NCBI GenBank assembly: GCA_017513085.1
Contig: JAFWDK010000022.1
Span: 62,001-126,000, forward strand
DNA from: Clostridiales bacterium
GTDB lineage: Bacteria > Bacillota > Clostridia > Saccharofermentanales > Saccharofermentanaceae
Length of the DNA: 64,000 nt
Direction of reading: 5' to 3'
Under the pieces are notes generated by a model. It searched no databases, was not told where the DNA came from, and was given only the letters and a program-made list of their open reading frames with translations. The position numbers were made by a program, and so were the translations under genes. Shown piece by piece: positions 8,437 to 17,518 of the stretch. Within the stretch, counting starts at the first letter, position 1, and every line of letters starts with the position of its first letter.

Positions 8437-8500
8437 AGATATATATTATTGCAAAGAGCGTGTTTTCGGGGAACAAAGAAAAATAAGGAAGGTTGATTTT

Positions 8501-10126
8501 ATGAAACTTAGAAGTAAATTGACTACTGTTTTTGCAGTTGTCCTTTCTGTTGTGCTGGTACCGATTGCGGCGTCGAAGATACATCTTGAAGATGTATCGG
8601 AAGTGTCAGGCGTTCTTTCTGTCCGTCAGCAGGCTTGTTCCCGCGCTGTCGAGCAGAACCTGGGCCGGGAACCGGAGGCGACAGTCACACCGCCTGTATC
8701 TCCTACACCGACACCGGAAGGAATGCCGATCAACGACAGTAATTTCCCGGACGCCATGTTCCGCGAATATGTTTTCCGGTACGATGCGAACCGGAATGGT
8801 TATCTTACAGAAGACGAGATCGCAACCATTACGGATATCCTTTGTCCTAAGAAGGGGATCACGAATCTGTCCGGCATCCAGTACTTCTCGAACCTCAGGA
8901 ATCTTGTCGTAAATGATAATGCGATCACTTCTGTGGAGCTTCGATACAATACTAATCTTGAGATCCTTTATATCAACAACAACAACCTCCAGTCTCTGGA
9001 CATCAGTCACAATCCGAAACTGAGGATGCTGGTGTGCTTTAATAATCAGCTTCCCAGTCTTGATGTTTGTCAGAATACCAAACTGGAGAGTCTGGATTGT
9101 TCCACAAACAGGATCAAATACATTGATGTCAGTAAATGCGCAAACCTTTGTAATTTGAAGGTGGAAGGCAATCAGCTTACCTATCTTGATATTTCCCGCG
9201 TGCCTTTGATCAAACAGACGTATGAGACCGGTACCCGAAGTGAAGCAAACGGAAAAGTCTATTACCATATGTCGGCAAACAACAAGATCTACATGTTCAA
9301 TGTGGATGCAAGCGTGCGCGTCAGTTCCGATGGAACCGGTTCCCCGTTCCCGACCCCGTCTGACCCGACTCCTTCTCCGAACGACCCGTCTTTCGGCGAT
9401 TTCGTAGAACGTCTCTACAAGGTCGCGCTTGGCCGTGATTCTGAACCGGAGGGAAAAGCTTTCTGGATCAATAAAGTAGTTAAAGAAGGTGCGACCGGTG
9501 CGGAGTGCGCCCGCTACTTCCTGCTGACGGCTCCTGAGTTTATGAACCGCAAGCTCCCTAACGAAGAGTTCCTGGAGACTTTGTATCACACGTTCTTTGA
9601 CCGTGAATCAGATGAGGTAGGTAAGGCTTTCTGGCTGGATCAGATGACTAAGGGCACACCCAAAAAAGATGTGGTGAATGCTTTTATCGAGTCTGAGGAG
9701 TGGTGTGATATCTGCGCAACATACGGAGTTAAGTCCGGCGCAGTAGCGCATAAGGCAAAGATCGTTTCCAAGAATGCAAAAGCATTCGCGACCCGTCTTT
9801 ATACTTGTTGCCTGGGCCGTGCGCCTGAGGAAGGCGGCTTGCAATACTGGGGCCTGGCATTAACGAATCTGGAAAAATCCGGATTTGCAGCTGCCTACCA
9901 GTTCTTCCATTCTGAAGAATTCAACAATTACCGTTTCTCGGATGGCGAATACATTCGACGTCTCTATACCACTTTCATGGGCAGAGAACCGGAAGTAAAC
10001 GGATTTAACTTCTGGCTGAATGCTCTGGCTAACGGAACTGATCGCGATACCGTACTGGTTGAGTTTGCCAAGTCTACGGAGTTCGGTAATATCTGTCTCA
10101 CATATGGTATCGACCGAGGTGTGTAA
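8501..10126 (+). CDS. Secreted LRR protein with C-terminal DUF4214 repeats
   Basis: The 541-residue protein starts with a basic and hydrophobic signal sequence, then a Thr/Pro linker (about 60-75). An INDSNFPDAMFREYV segment with a calcium-loop-like DANRNGYLTEDE (about 93-104) follows. Leucine-rich repeats of about 21 residues run from 115 to 240 (LQSLDISHNPKLRMLVC and similar), then a Pro/Ser/Thr linker and DUF4214 units to the end. Each unit has the pattern FVERLYKVALGRDSEPEGKAF and a conserved Trp. DUF4214 occurs in bacterial surface and exported proteins; its role is not established. The same architecture recurs at 57456, enlarged. AAGGAAGG precedes the ATG. Likely extracellular or wall-associated; the ligand is unknown. 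Confidence 0.85.
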   Translation: MKLRSKLTTVFAVVLSVVLVPIAASKIHLEDVSEVSGVLSVRQQACSRAVEQNLGREPEATVTPPVSPTPTPEGMPINDSNFPDAMFREYVFRYDANRNGYLTEDEIATITDILCPKKGITNLSGIQYFSNLRNLVVNDNAITSVELRYNTNLEILYINNNNLQSLDISHNPKLRMLVCFNNQLPSLDVCQNTKLESLDCSTNRIKYIDVSKCANLCNLKVEGNQLTYLDISRVPLIKQTYETGTRSEANGKVYYHMSANNKIYMFNVDASVRVSSDGTGSPFPTPSDPTPSPNDPSFGDFVERLYKVALGRDSEPEGKAFWINKVVKEGATGAECARYFLLTAPEFMNRKLPNEEFLETLYHTFFDRESDEVGKAFWLDQMTKGTPKKDVVNAFIESEEWCDICATYGVKSGAVAHKAKIVSKNAKAFATRLYTCCLGRAPEEGGLQYWGLALTNLEKSGFAAAYQFFHSEEFNNYRFSDGEYIRRLYTTFMGREPEVNGFNFWLNALANGTDRDTVLVEFAKSTEFGNICLTYGIDRGV

Positions 10127-10179
10127 TACGCGGGCAGATCTATAAAGAACACCAGATAGATCAATAAACAGAAAAAGAT

Positions 10180-10226
10180 ATACCCTGCCGGTTAAAAGAG
10201 GAAGCAATGACAAACCGGCAGGGTAT
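10180..10226. terminator. Terminator between convergent LRR and ABC genes
   Basis: A perfect 14-bp stem (10180-10193 with 10213-10226) surrounds a 19-base loop. On the minus strand it is followed by a T-rich stretch (CTTTTTCTG), so it best terminates the ABC operon; it may also stop the LRR transcript. Confidence 0.75.
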
Positions 10227-10266
10227 TCTGTTGAAGGGTATCGCTTTCGAAAAGTGTCAGATCTGA

Positions 10267-11025
10267 TCACCAGCCCAGATCCATGAGCCAGTTGTTTATT
10301 GCGCGCTCGCGGTCACGGGCGGACAAACCTTCGGGTGTTTTATATTCGCTTCTGATATTGCCGTCAGCGATATAAAGAACACGGGAGCAGCGGGAAGCAA
10401 CTTTTGCATCGTGAGTAACCATCAGGATGGTGGTACCGTCTGCATTCAGTTTTTCGATCTCTTCCATGACTTCTGAAGAAGACTGGCGGTTCAGTGCACC
10501 GGTCGGCTCATCGGCGAAAAGGATCTTCGGGTTATTCACCATGCTTCTGGCGATGCATGCACGCTGGAGCTGACCTCCGGAAACTTCGTTAATATCGTTA
10601 TCCGCAATCTCAATGATGCCAAGCTTGCGCATCAACGCCTCGCAGCGGGCGACTTTCTCCTTACGGCTTTCTTCGCTTTTGTCGCACTCGATCGCCGGAA
10701 GGAGAATGTTATCCATGATCGTCAGATTTTTCATCATGAACATTTGCTGGAAAATGAAGCCCATGTCGTTGAGACGTACGGACGCAAGTTCTTTTTCCGA
10801 CAGAGTCGAGATATCTTTTCCATCAAGAATGACTTTCCCGGAAGTGGCCTTATCCATACCGGACACAGCGTAGAGAAGAGTGCTTTTGCCTGAGCCGGAC
10901 GGGCCCATGATGCCTACCATCTCTCCTTCTTCAATGCTGAAGTTGACATTTTTAAGGACATTGTTCTGGCGCTTCTCGATAACATAGGTTTTGCAGAGAT
11001 CTCTGATTTCCATTAACTTTTTCAT
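10267..11025 (-). CDS. ABC transporter ATP-binding protein (FtsX/MacB-type partner)
   Basis: The 252-residue ATPase has Walker A GPSGSGKST, Q-loop FIFQQ, signature VSGGQLQRA, Walker B ILFADEPTGALN and switch His in VTHD. This MacB/LolD subgroup works with FtsX-like permeases, often in peptide resistance, lipoprotein handling or mechanotransmission rather than ordinary import. GGAGGA precedes the ATG. It follows the permease gene by 37 bases on the same strand and ends at the terminator at 10180-10226. Its C-terminus is extended by about 25 residues. Confidence 0.93.
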   Translation of the reverse strand: MKKLMEIRDLCKTYVIEKRQNNVLKNVNFSIEEGEMVGIMGPSGSGKSTLLYAVSGMDKATSGKVILDGKDISTLSEKELASVRLNDMGFIFQQMFMMKNLTIMDNILLPAIECDKSEESRKEKVARCEALMRKLGIIEIADNDINEVSGGQLQRACIARSMVNNPKILFADEPTGALNRQSSSEVMEEIEKLNADGTTILMVTHDAKVASRCSRVLYIADGNIRSEYKTPEGLSARDRERAINNWLMDLGW

Positions 11026-11062
11026 ATTTTTATTCCTCCGTATTGTTAGCCTTGGTGGCAGA

Positions 11063-13426
11063 TCATTCGATATTTGCGGTGTCGCTGGACTTGATGGTTT
11101 TGCTCGAGAGCGAGGTGAAGAACGCGACGATCAGGGTTGTCAGGATGATGATCCCGGGGTAGATCAGGAAGATCTGAAGCGGGTCGATGGCGTAGTCGAT
11201 CTTTTGCACGCCCATCATGCCGAAGATCGGGCTGATGCACAGCTTCGTCATAGGGATGGAGAGCGCGATGGAAAGAAGCATGGAGAAGAGTGTGACGATG
11301 CCGAATCTCAATACATGCCAGCGGCAGATGGTACTATTCTTAAATCCGATGGCTTTAAGAAGCGCGATCTGGCTCTTCTCGTCGGCGATGAAGGAAACTT
11401 CCATCATGATGGTCACCAGGATCACGATCAGGATCGTGACTGCGAAAAGCAGATACTGTACGGCAACCATGGTAGGTACGACACTAATACAGGATGCGAC
11501 ATACTCTGCGCAATTTTCTACATTATCGTGTATGAAATTCTGTTTAATGATCTCTTTTCTTTCTTCGATGACTTTACTGTTTGGATGGTCGTCAAAATCG
11601 ATCTGGAAAGCCATTGTTGAGGTCATGTATTTCGGATCGACCGGTGCATCCGGATGCAAGCGCAGGATCTCGCCCATCTGGTTAAAGGACTGGTAATATC
11701 CGGTAATAATACAGTCGATCTTTTCTGTAACGAAATCGATCGTGATGATGTCGCCGATCTTAAGATTCAGCTTATCGCTTAAAATCTTCGTGATCGCCAC
11801 TTCGTTTCTGTTCTGCGGACGGCTTCCTTCGAGAAAAACAAGGTCTTCGAATTTGGTACGGAAGCCATGTTCACAGACCACACGGTTGCTTTTGCCATTG
11901 AATTCTATGCTGTAAGTGAACTGTCCTTCCTGAGAGAAGTGTCCGGGAATACCGAGTTCGGCGAGCTTCTTGTCTTTCTCGTCAAAGTAGTTTTCCATGT
12001 ATTCCTTATCATTTCCCATGAGCTTCATTGATTCGGAAACACTATCTATATAGAGATCACTTCTGGTGCCAAAAGAACCGATCAGGTTTTCGCTTTGCAT
12101 GGTGTTGGTGGTGTTGACCAGCATCAGTACGAAGAGCATGCACAATGTGAATGCAAGGATGATGGAGAAATAGCGCTTCGGACCGCTGACGGTATCGTTG
12201 ATGGATAGAAAAGAACTTACGCTGCATCTCTTTGTGCGGTTCAGGTGAAGCTTGCTCTTCTTATGATAGCGCTCACCGCTTTGACCTGCGCGAATGGCAT
12301 CAACCGGTGTTGCTTTCTTAACGATCTTAGTTGCCAGGTAAGCAAGCAATACGATGGTGATCACAACGAGCAAAGCACCTATTGCGTTGATCAGGATTCC
12401 GAAGTTGTTGCCGAGGACCATGTTATCGGTTACCGAGGAAAGCAACAGCTTTGTCAACGGGATGCTGAGGAAGAAGCCCAGAATAGAACCGATGATGGCT
12501 AGTCCAAGATATTTTGTCAGATACAAGGAACGGATCTTTCTGTTATTGATGCCGATGGCTTTCATGACGCCGATCTCTCTGTATTCTTTGGAGATCGTGA
12601 AGGAAAGCGAGACTTTCAAAACCACGAAGGAAAGAATGATCAGGCATATGGAAAGAAGCAGCACGATGAATGCTACGATCATGTCCATGACATAACACAT
12701 GGCTATGAGGGAGGCGGGTTTGGCAAGGGAAAAATTGCAATCGGAGATCGCTTCTGTAACTGCATCAGTATCGGTGGTGTCGAGACAGCAGATCTGACCG
12801 GAATACATTGTGGCGATTTCTTCATTAGTGGCAAGCTTCTCATAGTCTTCCGTGTGCATCAGGATACGGGTATTGCCCATAAAATCAGATCCCAGAAGGG
12901 CGTCCTTGACTTTTCCGTCTATGATGAGCCTCAAAGAAATACCGCTCTGACCGATTTCGATGATGTCGCCCGGCTTGAGATTATTTTTGCTCATAAAGCT
13001 ACCGGTTACATAACAGTGCCCAGGTTCCAGTGCTTTTGGCGTCTCATTATTCTTATCGAAAAAGTGGAAGGTTGTCTTTGAATAATCCTGCATGATCAGC
13101 ACGTTCCGTGTATCGATACTGCTTCCGTCGACTGCTTTCAAGGAATCCTGTGAAGCATAGATCACTGTATCCATACGATACGAGGTGATAGACGGTTCCG
13201 TGGCAAGAATATCATCCAGCGCGCCAACTGAATCCTTACCCATTGTGATAATGATGAAGTCTCCGACTCCGGCTTTCTCCAGATAATAGCCGGTCCCGTT
13301 CATGATCGTGATTACGTTATTCAGGCCTGCGCCCACGAACATGGCTGCCAGAGTGATAAAGAGCAGTACGATCAGGTTCATGGTCTTTTTCTTTTTCAGT
13401 TCCTTTTTTAATATACGTAGAAACAT
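11063..13426 (-). CDS. FtsX-type ABC permease, two FtsX domains
   Basis: The 787-residue membrane protein has an N-terminal helix, a first extracellular domain, three helices (about 240-370), a second helix and extracellular domain (about 415-640) and three terminal helices (FAVTILIVILVTIMMEV onward). This duplicated FtsX layout is typical of large Gram-positive permeases of unknown substrate. It is first in a two-gene operon with the ATPase at 10267. The DUF4349 lipoprotein is divergent from it, and a two-component system lies beyond, which suggests envelope-stress or antimicrobial-peptide function by context only. Confidence 0.9.
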   Translation of the reverse strand: MFLRILKKELKKKKTMNLIVLLFITLAAMFVGAGLNNVITIMNGTGYYLEKAGVGDFIIITMGKDSVGALDDILATEPSITSYRMDTVIYASQDSLKAVDGSSIDTRNVLIMQDYSKTTFHFFDKNNETPKALEPGHCYVTGSFMSKNNLKPGDIIEIGQSGISLRLIIDGKVKDALLGSDFMGNTRILMHTEDYEKLATNEEIATMYSGQICCLDTTDTDAVTEAISDCNFSLAKPASLIAMCYVMDMIVAFIVLLLSICLIILSFVVLKVSLSFTISKEYREIGVMKAIGINNRKIRSLYLTKYLGLAIIGSILGFFLSIPLTKLLLSSVTDNMVLGNNFGILINAIGALLVVITIVLLAYLATKIVKKATPVDAIRAGQSGERYHKKSKLHLNRTKRCSVSSFLSINDTVSGPKRYFSIILAFTLCMLFVLMLVNTTNTMQSENLIGSFGTRSDLYIDSVSESMKLMGNDKEYMENYFDEKDKKLAELGIPGHFSQEGQFTYSIEFNGKSNRVVCEHGFRTKFEDLVFLEGSRPQNRNEVAITKILSDKLNLKIGDIITIDFVTEKIDCIITGYYQSFNQMGEILRLHPDAPVDPKYMTSTMAFQIDFDDHPNSKVIEERKEIIKQNFIHDNVENCAEYVASCISVVPTMVAVQYLLFAVTILIVILVTIMMEVSFIADEKSQIALLKAIGFKNSTICRWHVLRFGIVTLFSMLLSIALSIPMTKLCISPIFGMMGVQKIDYAIDPLQIFLIYPGIIILTTLIVAFFTSLSSKTIKSSDTANIE

Positions 13427-13743
13427 CTTTCATCCACCTTATTGTGTTTTTTTGCTCCATGATCGGCCCTTTGTTCCCGTGATGGTTTGTTTGCGTTGGC
13501 TATTATGAACGCAGGGCCTCTCATGTTGTGGCTCTATCATACTGCTTGAAATATTAAACAATCATTAAATGGTTTTTGGTATGAACGAAGGCCGGTGAGT
13601 GACCACGAAAAAAGTTTTGAAAAAAATGCAACGTTTTACATACTTCATTCGTCTAATAATCAGATGAGACAATTCGATCGGCCGAAAAGAGAAAAATCGC
13701 GCGGGAAATCGGCCGGAATCGAAATCAAGGAGGAAGATAGAAT
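13427..13743. other. Divergent 317-bp intergenic region
   Basis: No gene is visible. A TATGAT (minus strand, 13541-13536) could be the -10 of the permease operon. Near the DUF4349 gene two copies of ATCGGCCG with similar flanks sit at 13677-13684 and 13708-13715, centres 31 bp apart (three helical turns), a spacing expected for a dimeric regulator. AAGGAGGA precedes the 13744 ATG. Confidence 0.4.
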
Positions 13744-15105
13744 ATGAAAAAGAAATTAGTATCAAGTATATTGGCTGCTTTCATGATCACGGCCATGCTA
13801 TCTGGCTGTTCATCAAAAGCCGCAGATACCACAAGAGCTAACAAGTCCGTCAGTATGGCAAATGCAGTAGCCGGAGACAGATCATATCTTGCAGAACAGA
13901 CAACATTTGCTGCCGATAAGGAATATTTTTACGAAGAGGAAAATGCGGACGACATTGATTTTGCCTACGAAACCACAGCAGCAATGCCTGCCGGCAATAC
14001 GCCGACAGAATCGGATAGCTCTGCACCGGTGTCCGAAACGGCCGGAAACGCAGATACCAAAGTGGATATTTCGAAAGAAATGCTGGTATATCGTTGCAGC
14101 ATGGCAATGGATACGACCGACTTTGAAAAAGCTCTTTCTCTATTGAAGGCAAAGATCAGCGAATACCACGGATTTATTGAAAAAGAAAACCAGACGGACG
14201 GAAGCTTTTCAAGTGGCCGGTATCTGATTGAAGAAGATGAGAAAGATTATTACTACTATGCCACGATCCGTATTCCTTCCGCGTATTACGAATCTTTTGT
14301 TTCTTCAACAGAAGGCATCGGTATCCTTCGTTCGAAAAACTCCAGCGTGGACAACGTGTCCACCCGTTACGGTACGTTGAAGAATGAACTGGAGATCTAC
14401 GAAGCGGAGTATCAGCGCTACCTGAAGCAGTATGAAGAGACCCAAGATGAGAAGATTGCCTTGCAGGTCCAGAGTGAACTGCGGAGAATGGCACTGACGA
14501 TCTCTGACCTCAAGACGGAGATGAGCATGCTCGAGAGCGATGTTGCCTATTCCTATGTTTCTGTGACGATCCATAAAGTGACGCAGAGACAATTGGATGA
14601 GGAGAAAAAGAGAAAAGAAGAAGAGCAGAAGAGACTCGAAGAAGAACAAAAGAGACTCGAAGAAGAACAAAAGAAGAAAGAAGAAGAGGAGAAATTCAGC
14701 AACCGTGTTTCCAATGCGGCGAAAGAATCCTGGGAAGAATTCCTGGCATTTATGGAAGGTATCCTGCTTTTCTTCATCCTCAACTGGTGGACGCTTCTGA
14801 TCCTGTTGATCGTTGCGGCAGTAATCTTCTTTATCATCCGTCATCAAGTGAAAAAGGCAAAGAAAAAAGCAGCTGTCCGTAATGAAGAGCAGCAGAAAAG
14901 ACAGGAAGCATATCTGGCGGCGAAGTACGGATCGGCCGTAAATCCGGGAAAAACTGAAAACGCAAATGGCGAGAAGCCGGACGCGATCAAGACTCCTGAG
15001 AAAGTAAAAGCCTCTGTTTCGGAAGCACATAATGCCGACGGGAAAGCAGTTGAAAAGGCAGAAGAGAAGAAAGCCGATGACAAGAACGAGGAACAGAAGA
15101 AATAA
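13744..15105 (+). CDS. DUF4349 lipoprotein with membrane anchor and coiled coil
   Basis: The 453-residue protein begins with a lipoprotein signal (MKKKLVSSILAAFMITAMLSGC, lipobox LSGC). A low-complexity Thr/Asp region is followed by a DUF4349 domain (about 117-280; MLVYRCSMAMDTTDFEKALSL, ATIRIPSAYYESF, coiled LKNELEIYEAEYQRYLKQ). Then come a highly charged Lys/Glu coiled coil (about 283-320), one transmembrane helix (about 340-368) and a Lys/Ala/Glu-rich cytoplasmic tail. DUF4349 lipoproteins of Gram-positives have no settled function. Being tied to the membrane at both ends fits a mechanical or sensory envelope role, as do the neighbouring ABC and two-component genes. Confidence 0.85.
   Translation: MKKKLVSSILAAFMITAMLSGCSSKAADTTRANKSVSMANAVAGDRSYLAEQTTFAADKEYFYEEENADDIDFAYETTAAMPAGNTPTESDSSAPVSETAGNADTKVDISKEMLVYRCSMAMDTTDFEKALSLLKAKISEYHGFIEKENQTDGSFSSGRYLIEEDEKDYYYYATIRIPSAYYESFVSSTEGIGILRSKNSSVDNVSTRYGTLKNELEIYEAEYQRYLKQYEETQDEKIALQVQSELRRMALTISDLKTEMSMLESDVAYSYVSVTIHKVTQRQLDEEKKRKEEEQKRLEEEQKRLEEEQKKKEEEEKFSNRVSNAAKESWEEFLAFMEGILLFFILNWWTLLILLIVAAVIFFIIRHQVKKAKKKAAVRNEEQQKRQEAYLAAKYGSAVNPGKTENANGEKPDAIKTPEKVKASVSEAHNADGKAVEKAEEKKADDKNEEQKK
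14631..14672 (+). repeat. Perfect 21-bp tandem duplication in the DUF4349 gene
   Basis: The unit GAGACTCGAAGAAGAACAAA plus one A occurs twice in direct succession, encoding two copies of RLEEEQK in the coiled coil. An in-frame 21-bp unit (three heptad turns per 21 residues) could vary in number between strains. Confidence 0.8.
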
Positions 15106-15254
15106 GCATCTTTCCGACGGGAAGGAATTCCCGTAAATCATAGAATGCAGCTTCCAACGAGGGAGGCGATTCCAAAGAAGTACTACCCTCCTCTGGCAAA
15201 AAAGCAGAAAAAGAAACGAAAAAGAAACTGAAAAACTTCTTTGGAAGCATGAAG

Positions 15255-15313
15255 AACACCGGAACACCTGACCACAATCACCCAATGTGGCCGAAAGGGT
15301 TCCGGTGTTTTTT
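15255..15313 (+). terminator. Terminator between DUF4349 gene and histidine kinase gene
   Basis: AACACCGGAAC (15255-15265) pairs perfectly with GTTCCGGTGTT (15299-15309), continued by a T tract to 15313. The 33-base interior holds a small second stem (CCACA/TGTGG). The histidine kinase on the opposite strand ends just beyond. Confidence 0.8.
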
Positions 15314-15322
15314 ATGTAGAGA

Positions 15323-16684
15323 TCATGCTTTTTTCACAACGACGGTAACTGCGAAAGTCTGGTCATTTTCCCGGTTTTTATTCTCCACCCCGATCTTGGC
15401 AAAGATGTCTCCGTTCATCATGCGCATAAGGCTTCGGGCGATGTAAAGACCCAGACCGGAACCGTTGACCTTGTCGGCATTGCTTCCACGATAGAAGGAC
15501 TCGAACAGGTGAGGCACTTCATCTTCCTGGATAGAGCATCCGCTGTTGGTTACCGTGATCAGACGGCAGTCTTCTTCGTCCGAAAAAGAAATCTTGACCC
15601 AGCGTCCATCACCATATTTGATCGCGTTTTCCAAAATGTTCTGCAGCACCTCCTCCAGGCGGGCCGAATCTCCGAAAAGAAGAACATCCGAGTATTCTTC
15701 CATGGAAAATGAAGTGTGCAGAGAAGAGAATTTTTCACGATATAACACATCAATGCGCGACATAACTTCATCCAGATAGAACTCATTGATCACTACTTCC
15801 AGATTCAGAAAATCTTCTTTGGAAGCTGTGACGATATCCGCTACATACTTTTCGATCTGTGATGCATTGTGGGCAATGCCGGAAACAGCTTCGCGGCGCT
15901 TCTCCTCAGTGTCGTAGAGGTTCTCATCCAGCGCTCGCGCATAAAGCTTGATGGCGGAAAGCGGAGTCTTTATGTCGTGTGACAGAGAAAGGATCAATGT
16001 CTTCTTGTCCTTTTGCAAAGCGAGCTCGCGCTCTTTGTTGGATTCAAGATTATCACGGAGCATGTTGATCCCCCACAGGAATTTACCGAAAAATTTATTC
16101 TGATCTGCCTTGACCGGCACGCTCAGATTTCCACGGGCCAGCTCGATGGAAAGATTGCTCATCTTGTGGAAGGGGCGCAGGACCTTCTGATTCACATAGA
16201 TCAGGATGATCACAGTAAATATGAAGCAGGAGAGCATACCCAGATCCATGTAAAGAAGCGGGCGGATATCCGGTTTGATCTCATATTCAAAACAGATGAT
16301 CTTTCCGAGAACTTCCCGCACCTCGTAATTGTTATTGATCACTTCATTGGCCTGGAACAAGGATACGCGGATCAGAGATGGGTATTTTTTTATATCAAAA
16401 TTCCCGGTTGACGAGATATGAGAAGTAAAGGACTGCTCCTCGTCACGACGGTAATCGAAAATGAAATCGCCGCTATCCTTGTATTGATCTGCAAGTTCGA
16501 TCGCTGCACGGGAAATATCGACACGATACTGCCGGTTGGCGTCCTGACGAAGGCTTCCAAGGACCAGGAAATTGCAAACGCCGAAAAAAAACAGTTCCAT
16601 CACCACGATCACGATGGCGATGCCCCGGAATTTTCTCAAGCCGGAGCTTTGTTTATAATTCTCGGCTTGATGTCGTTTACTCAT
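15323..16684 (-). CDS. Sensor histidine kinase
   Basis: The 453-residue kinase has two membrane helices (about 22-45 and 145-165) bracketing an extracellular sensor of about 100 residues. A HAMP-like linker, the HisKA motif SLSHDIKTPLSAIKL with phospho-acceptor His236, and an HATPase domain with N-box NILENAIKYGDG and G-box GSGLGLYIA follow. It starts at 16684 in an 8-base ATGAGTAA overlap with the response regulator stop, without a clear ribosome binding site, so translation is probably coupled. The signal is unknown. The sizeable sensor domain argues against the short-loop BceS type of kinase. Confidence 0.93.
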   Translation of the reverse strand: MSKRHQAENYKQSSGLRKFRGIAIVIVVMELFFFGVCNFLVLGSLRQDANRQYRVDISRAAIELADQYKDSGDFIFDYRRDEEQSFTSHISSTGNFDIKKYPSLIRVSLFQANEVINNNYEVREVLGKIICFEYEIKPDIRPLLYMDLGMLSCFIFTVIILIYVNQKVLRPFHKMSNLSIELARGNLSVPVKADQNKFFGKFLWGINMLRDNLESNKERELALQKDKKTLILSLSHDIKTPLSAIKLYARALDENLYDTEEKRREAVSGIAHNASQIEKYVADIVTASKEDFLNLEVVINEFYLDEVMSRIDVLYREKFSSLHTSFSMEEYSDVLLFGDSARLEEVLQNILENAIKYGDGRWVKISFSDEEDCRLITVTNSGCSIQEDEVPHLFESFYRGSNADKVNGSGLGLYIARSLMRMMNGDIFAKIGVENKNRENDQTFAVTVVVKKA

Positions 16685-17339
16685 AGCGGTATCCTGTTCC
16701 CCACACGGTGATGATGTGCACCGGCTTTTTCGGATCCTCTTCGATCTTCTCACGGAGCCACTTAATATGGACCGTCAGTGTCTGAATTTCCGATTCGCTG
16801 TCCGCACCCCAGATCGTATTAAAAAGATATTCTTTCCGCAAGGTAGTGTTCTTGTTTTCGATGAGCAGACGAAGAAGAGAAAACTCCTTTTCTGTCACGA
16901 CGATCGGTCGGTCATTCACAAAAAGCGTCCTTTGTACGGTGTTTAATCTCAAAGGTCCATCAACGATTTCCTCTACTGCATATTTGCGCTTGAAAATGCC
17001 ACGGATCTTGGCAAGCAGGATATCAATGTCGTACGGCTTCTCGATATAGTCATCCGCACCCAGCGCCAGCCCCTCGAGCTTGCTGTCCTTGTCGCTCTTG
17101 GCACTTGCAATAATGATGTGCGTATTGGAGGACTCACGGATCTTGCTGCACACGGCAAACCCATCGATCCCCGGCAACATGATATCCAGTACCATAAGTT
17201 TGGCTCCGTACTTCTCAAAAAGCTCTAGCGCCCGTTCTCCTGTCGGTGCGATGGCTACAGTGTAGTTTTCTTTTTTCAGAAAGTCGGAAAGAAGATTCCC
17301 GATCTCCTGATTGTCTTCACAGATAATGATGTCCGGCAT
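16677..17339 (-). CDS. OmpR-family response regulator
   Basis: The 220-residue protein has a receiver domain (acidic pocket ICEDN, phospho-acceptor Asp52 in LDIMLPG, Lys in IEKPYD) and a C-terminal winged helix (VVTEKEFSLLRLLIENKNTTLRKEYL, VHIKWLREKIEEDPKKPVHI). It is the partner of the kinase encoded by the overlapping downstream gene. The start at 17339 (MPDIIICEDN) has GGAG at proper spacing; the upstream 9 codons lack one. Its targets may be the neighbouring ABC and DUF4349 genes. Confidence 0.95.
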   Translation of the reverse strand: MPDIIICEDNQEIGNLLSDFLKKENYTVAIAPTGERALELFEKYGAKLMVLDIMLPGIDGFAVCSKIRESSNTHIIIASAKSDKDSKLEGLALGADDYIEKPYDIDILLAKIRGIFKRKYAVEEIVDGPLRLNTVQRTLFVNDRPIVVTEKEFSLLRLLIENKNTTLRKEYLFNTIWGADSESEIQTLTVHIKWLREKIEEDPKKPVHIITVWGTGYRYE

Positions 17340-17375
17340 TGAGTATCTCCAGTTTCTATCTCGCAAAATTATCGG

Positions 17376-17403
17376 ATTATACGTTTATTATATCATGCAA
17401 CAA
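17376..17403 (-). promoter_or_regulatory. Promoter of the two-component operon
   Basis: On the minus strand TTGTTG (17403-17398) and TATAAT (17381-17376) are 16 bp apart. A second TATAAT-like hexamer lies within the spacer. Confidence 0.5.
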
Positions 17404-17465
17404 ATTTGCTCATGAAATGCTAATCGGAAATAGGAATATGTTTCGATATTTCAGACCGGCAGCTC

Positions 17466-17494
17466 TTGTTGGAAAGAGGCGCAGATATTAGAAT
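17466..17494 (+). promoter_or_regulatory. Promoter of the zinc-ribbon membrane protein gene
   Basis: TTGTTG (17466-17471) and TAGAAT (17489-17494) are 17 bp apart, followed by AAGGAGG before the ATG at 17519. Confidence 0.5.
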
Positions 17495-17518
17495 AGTCGA
17501 AGAAGGAGGAACTAAAAC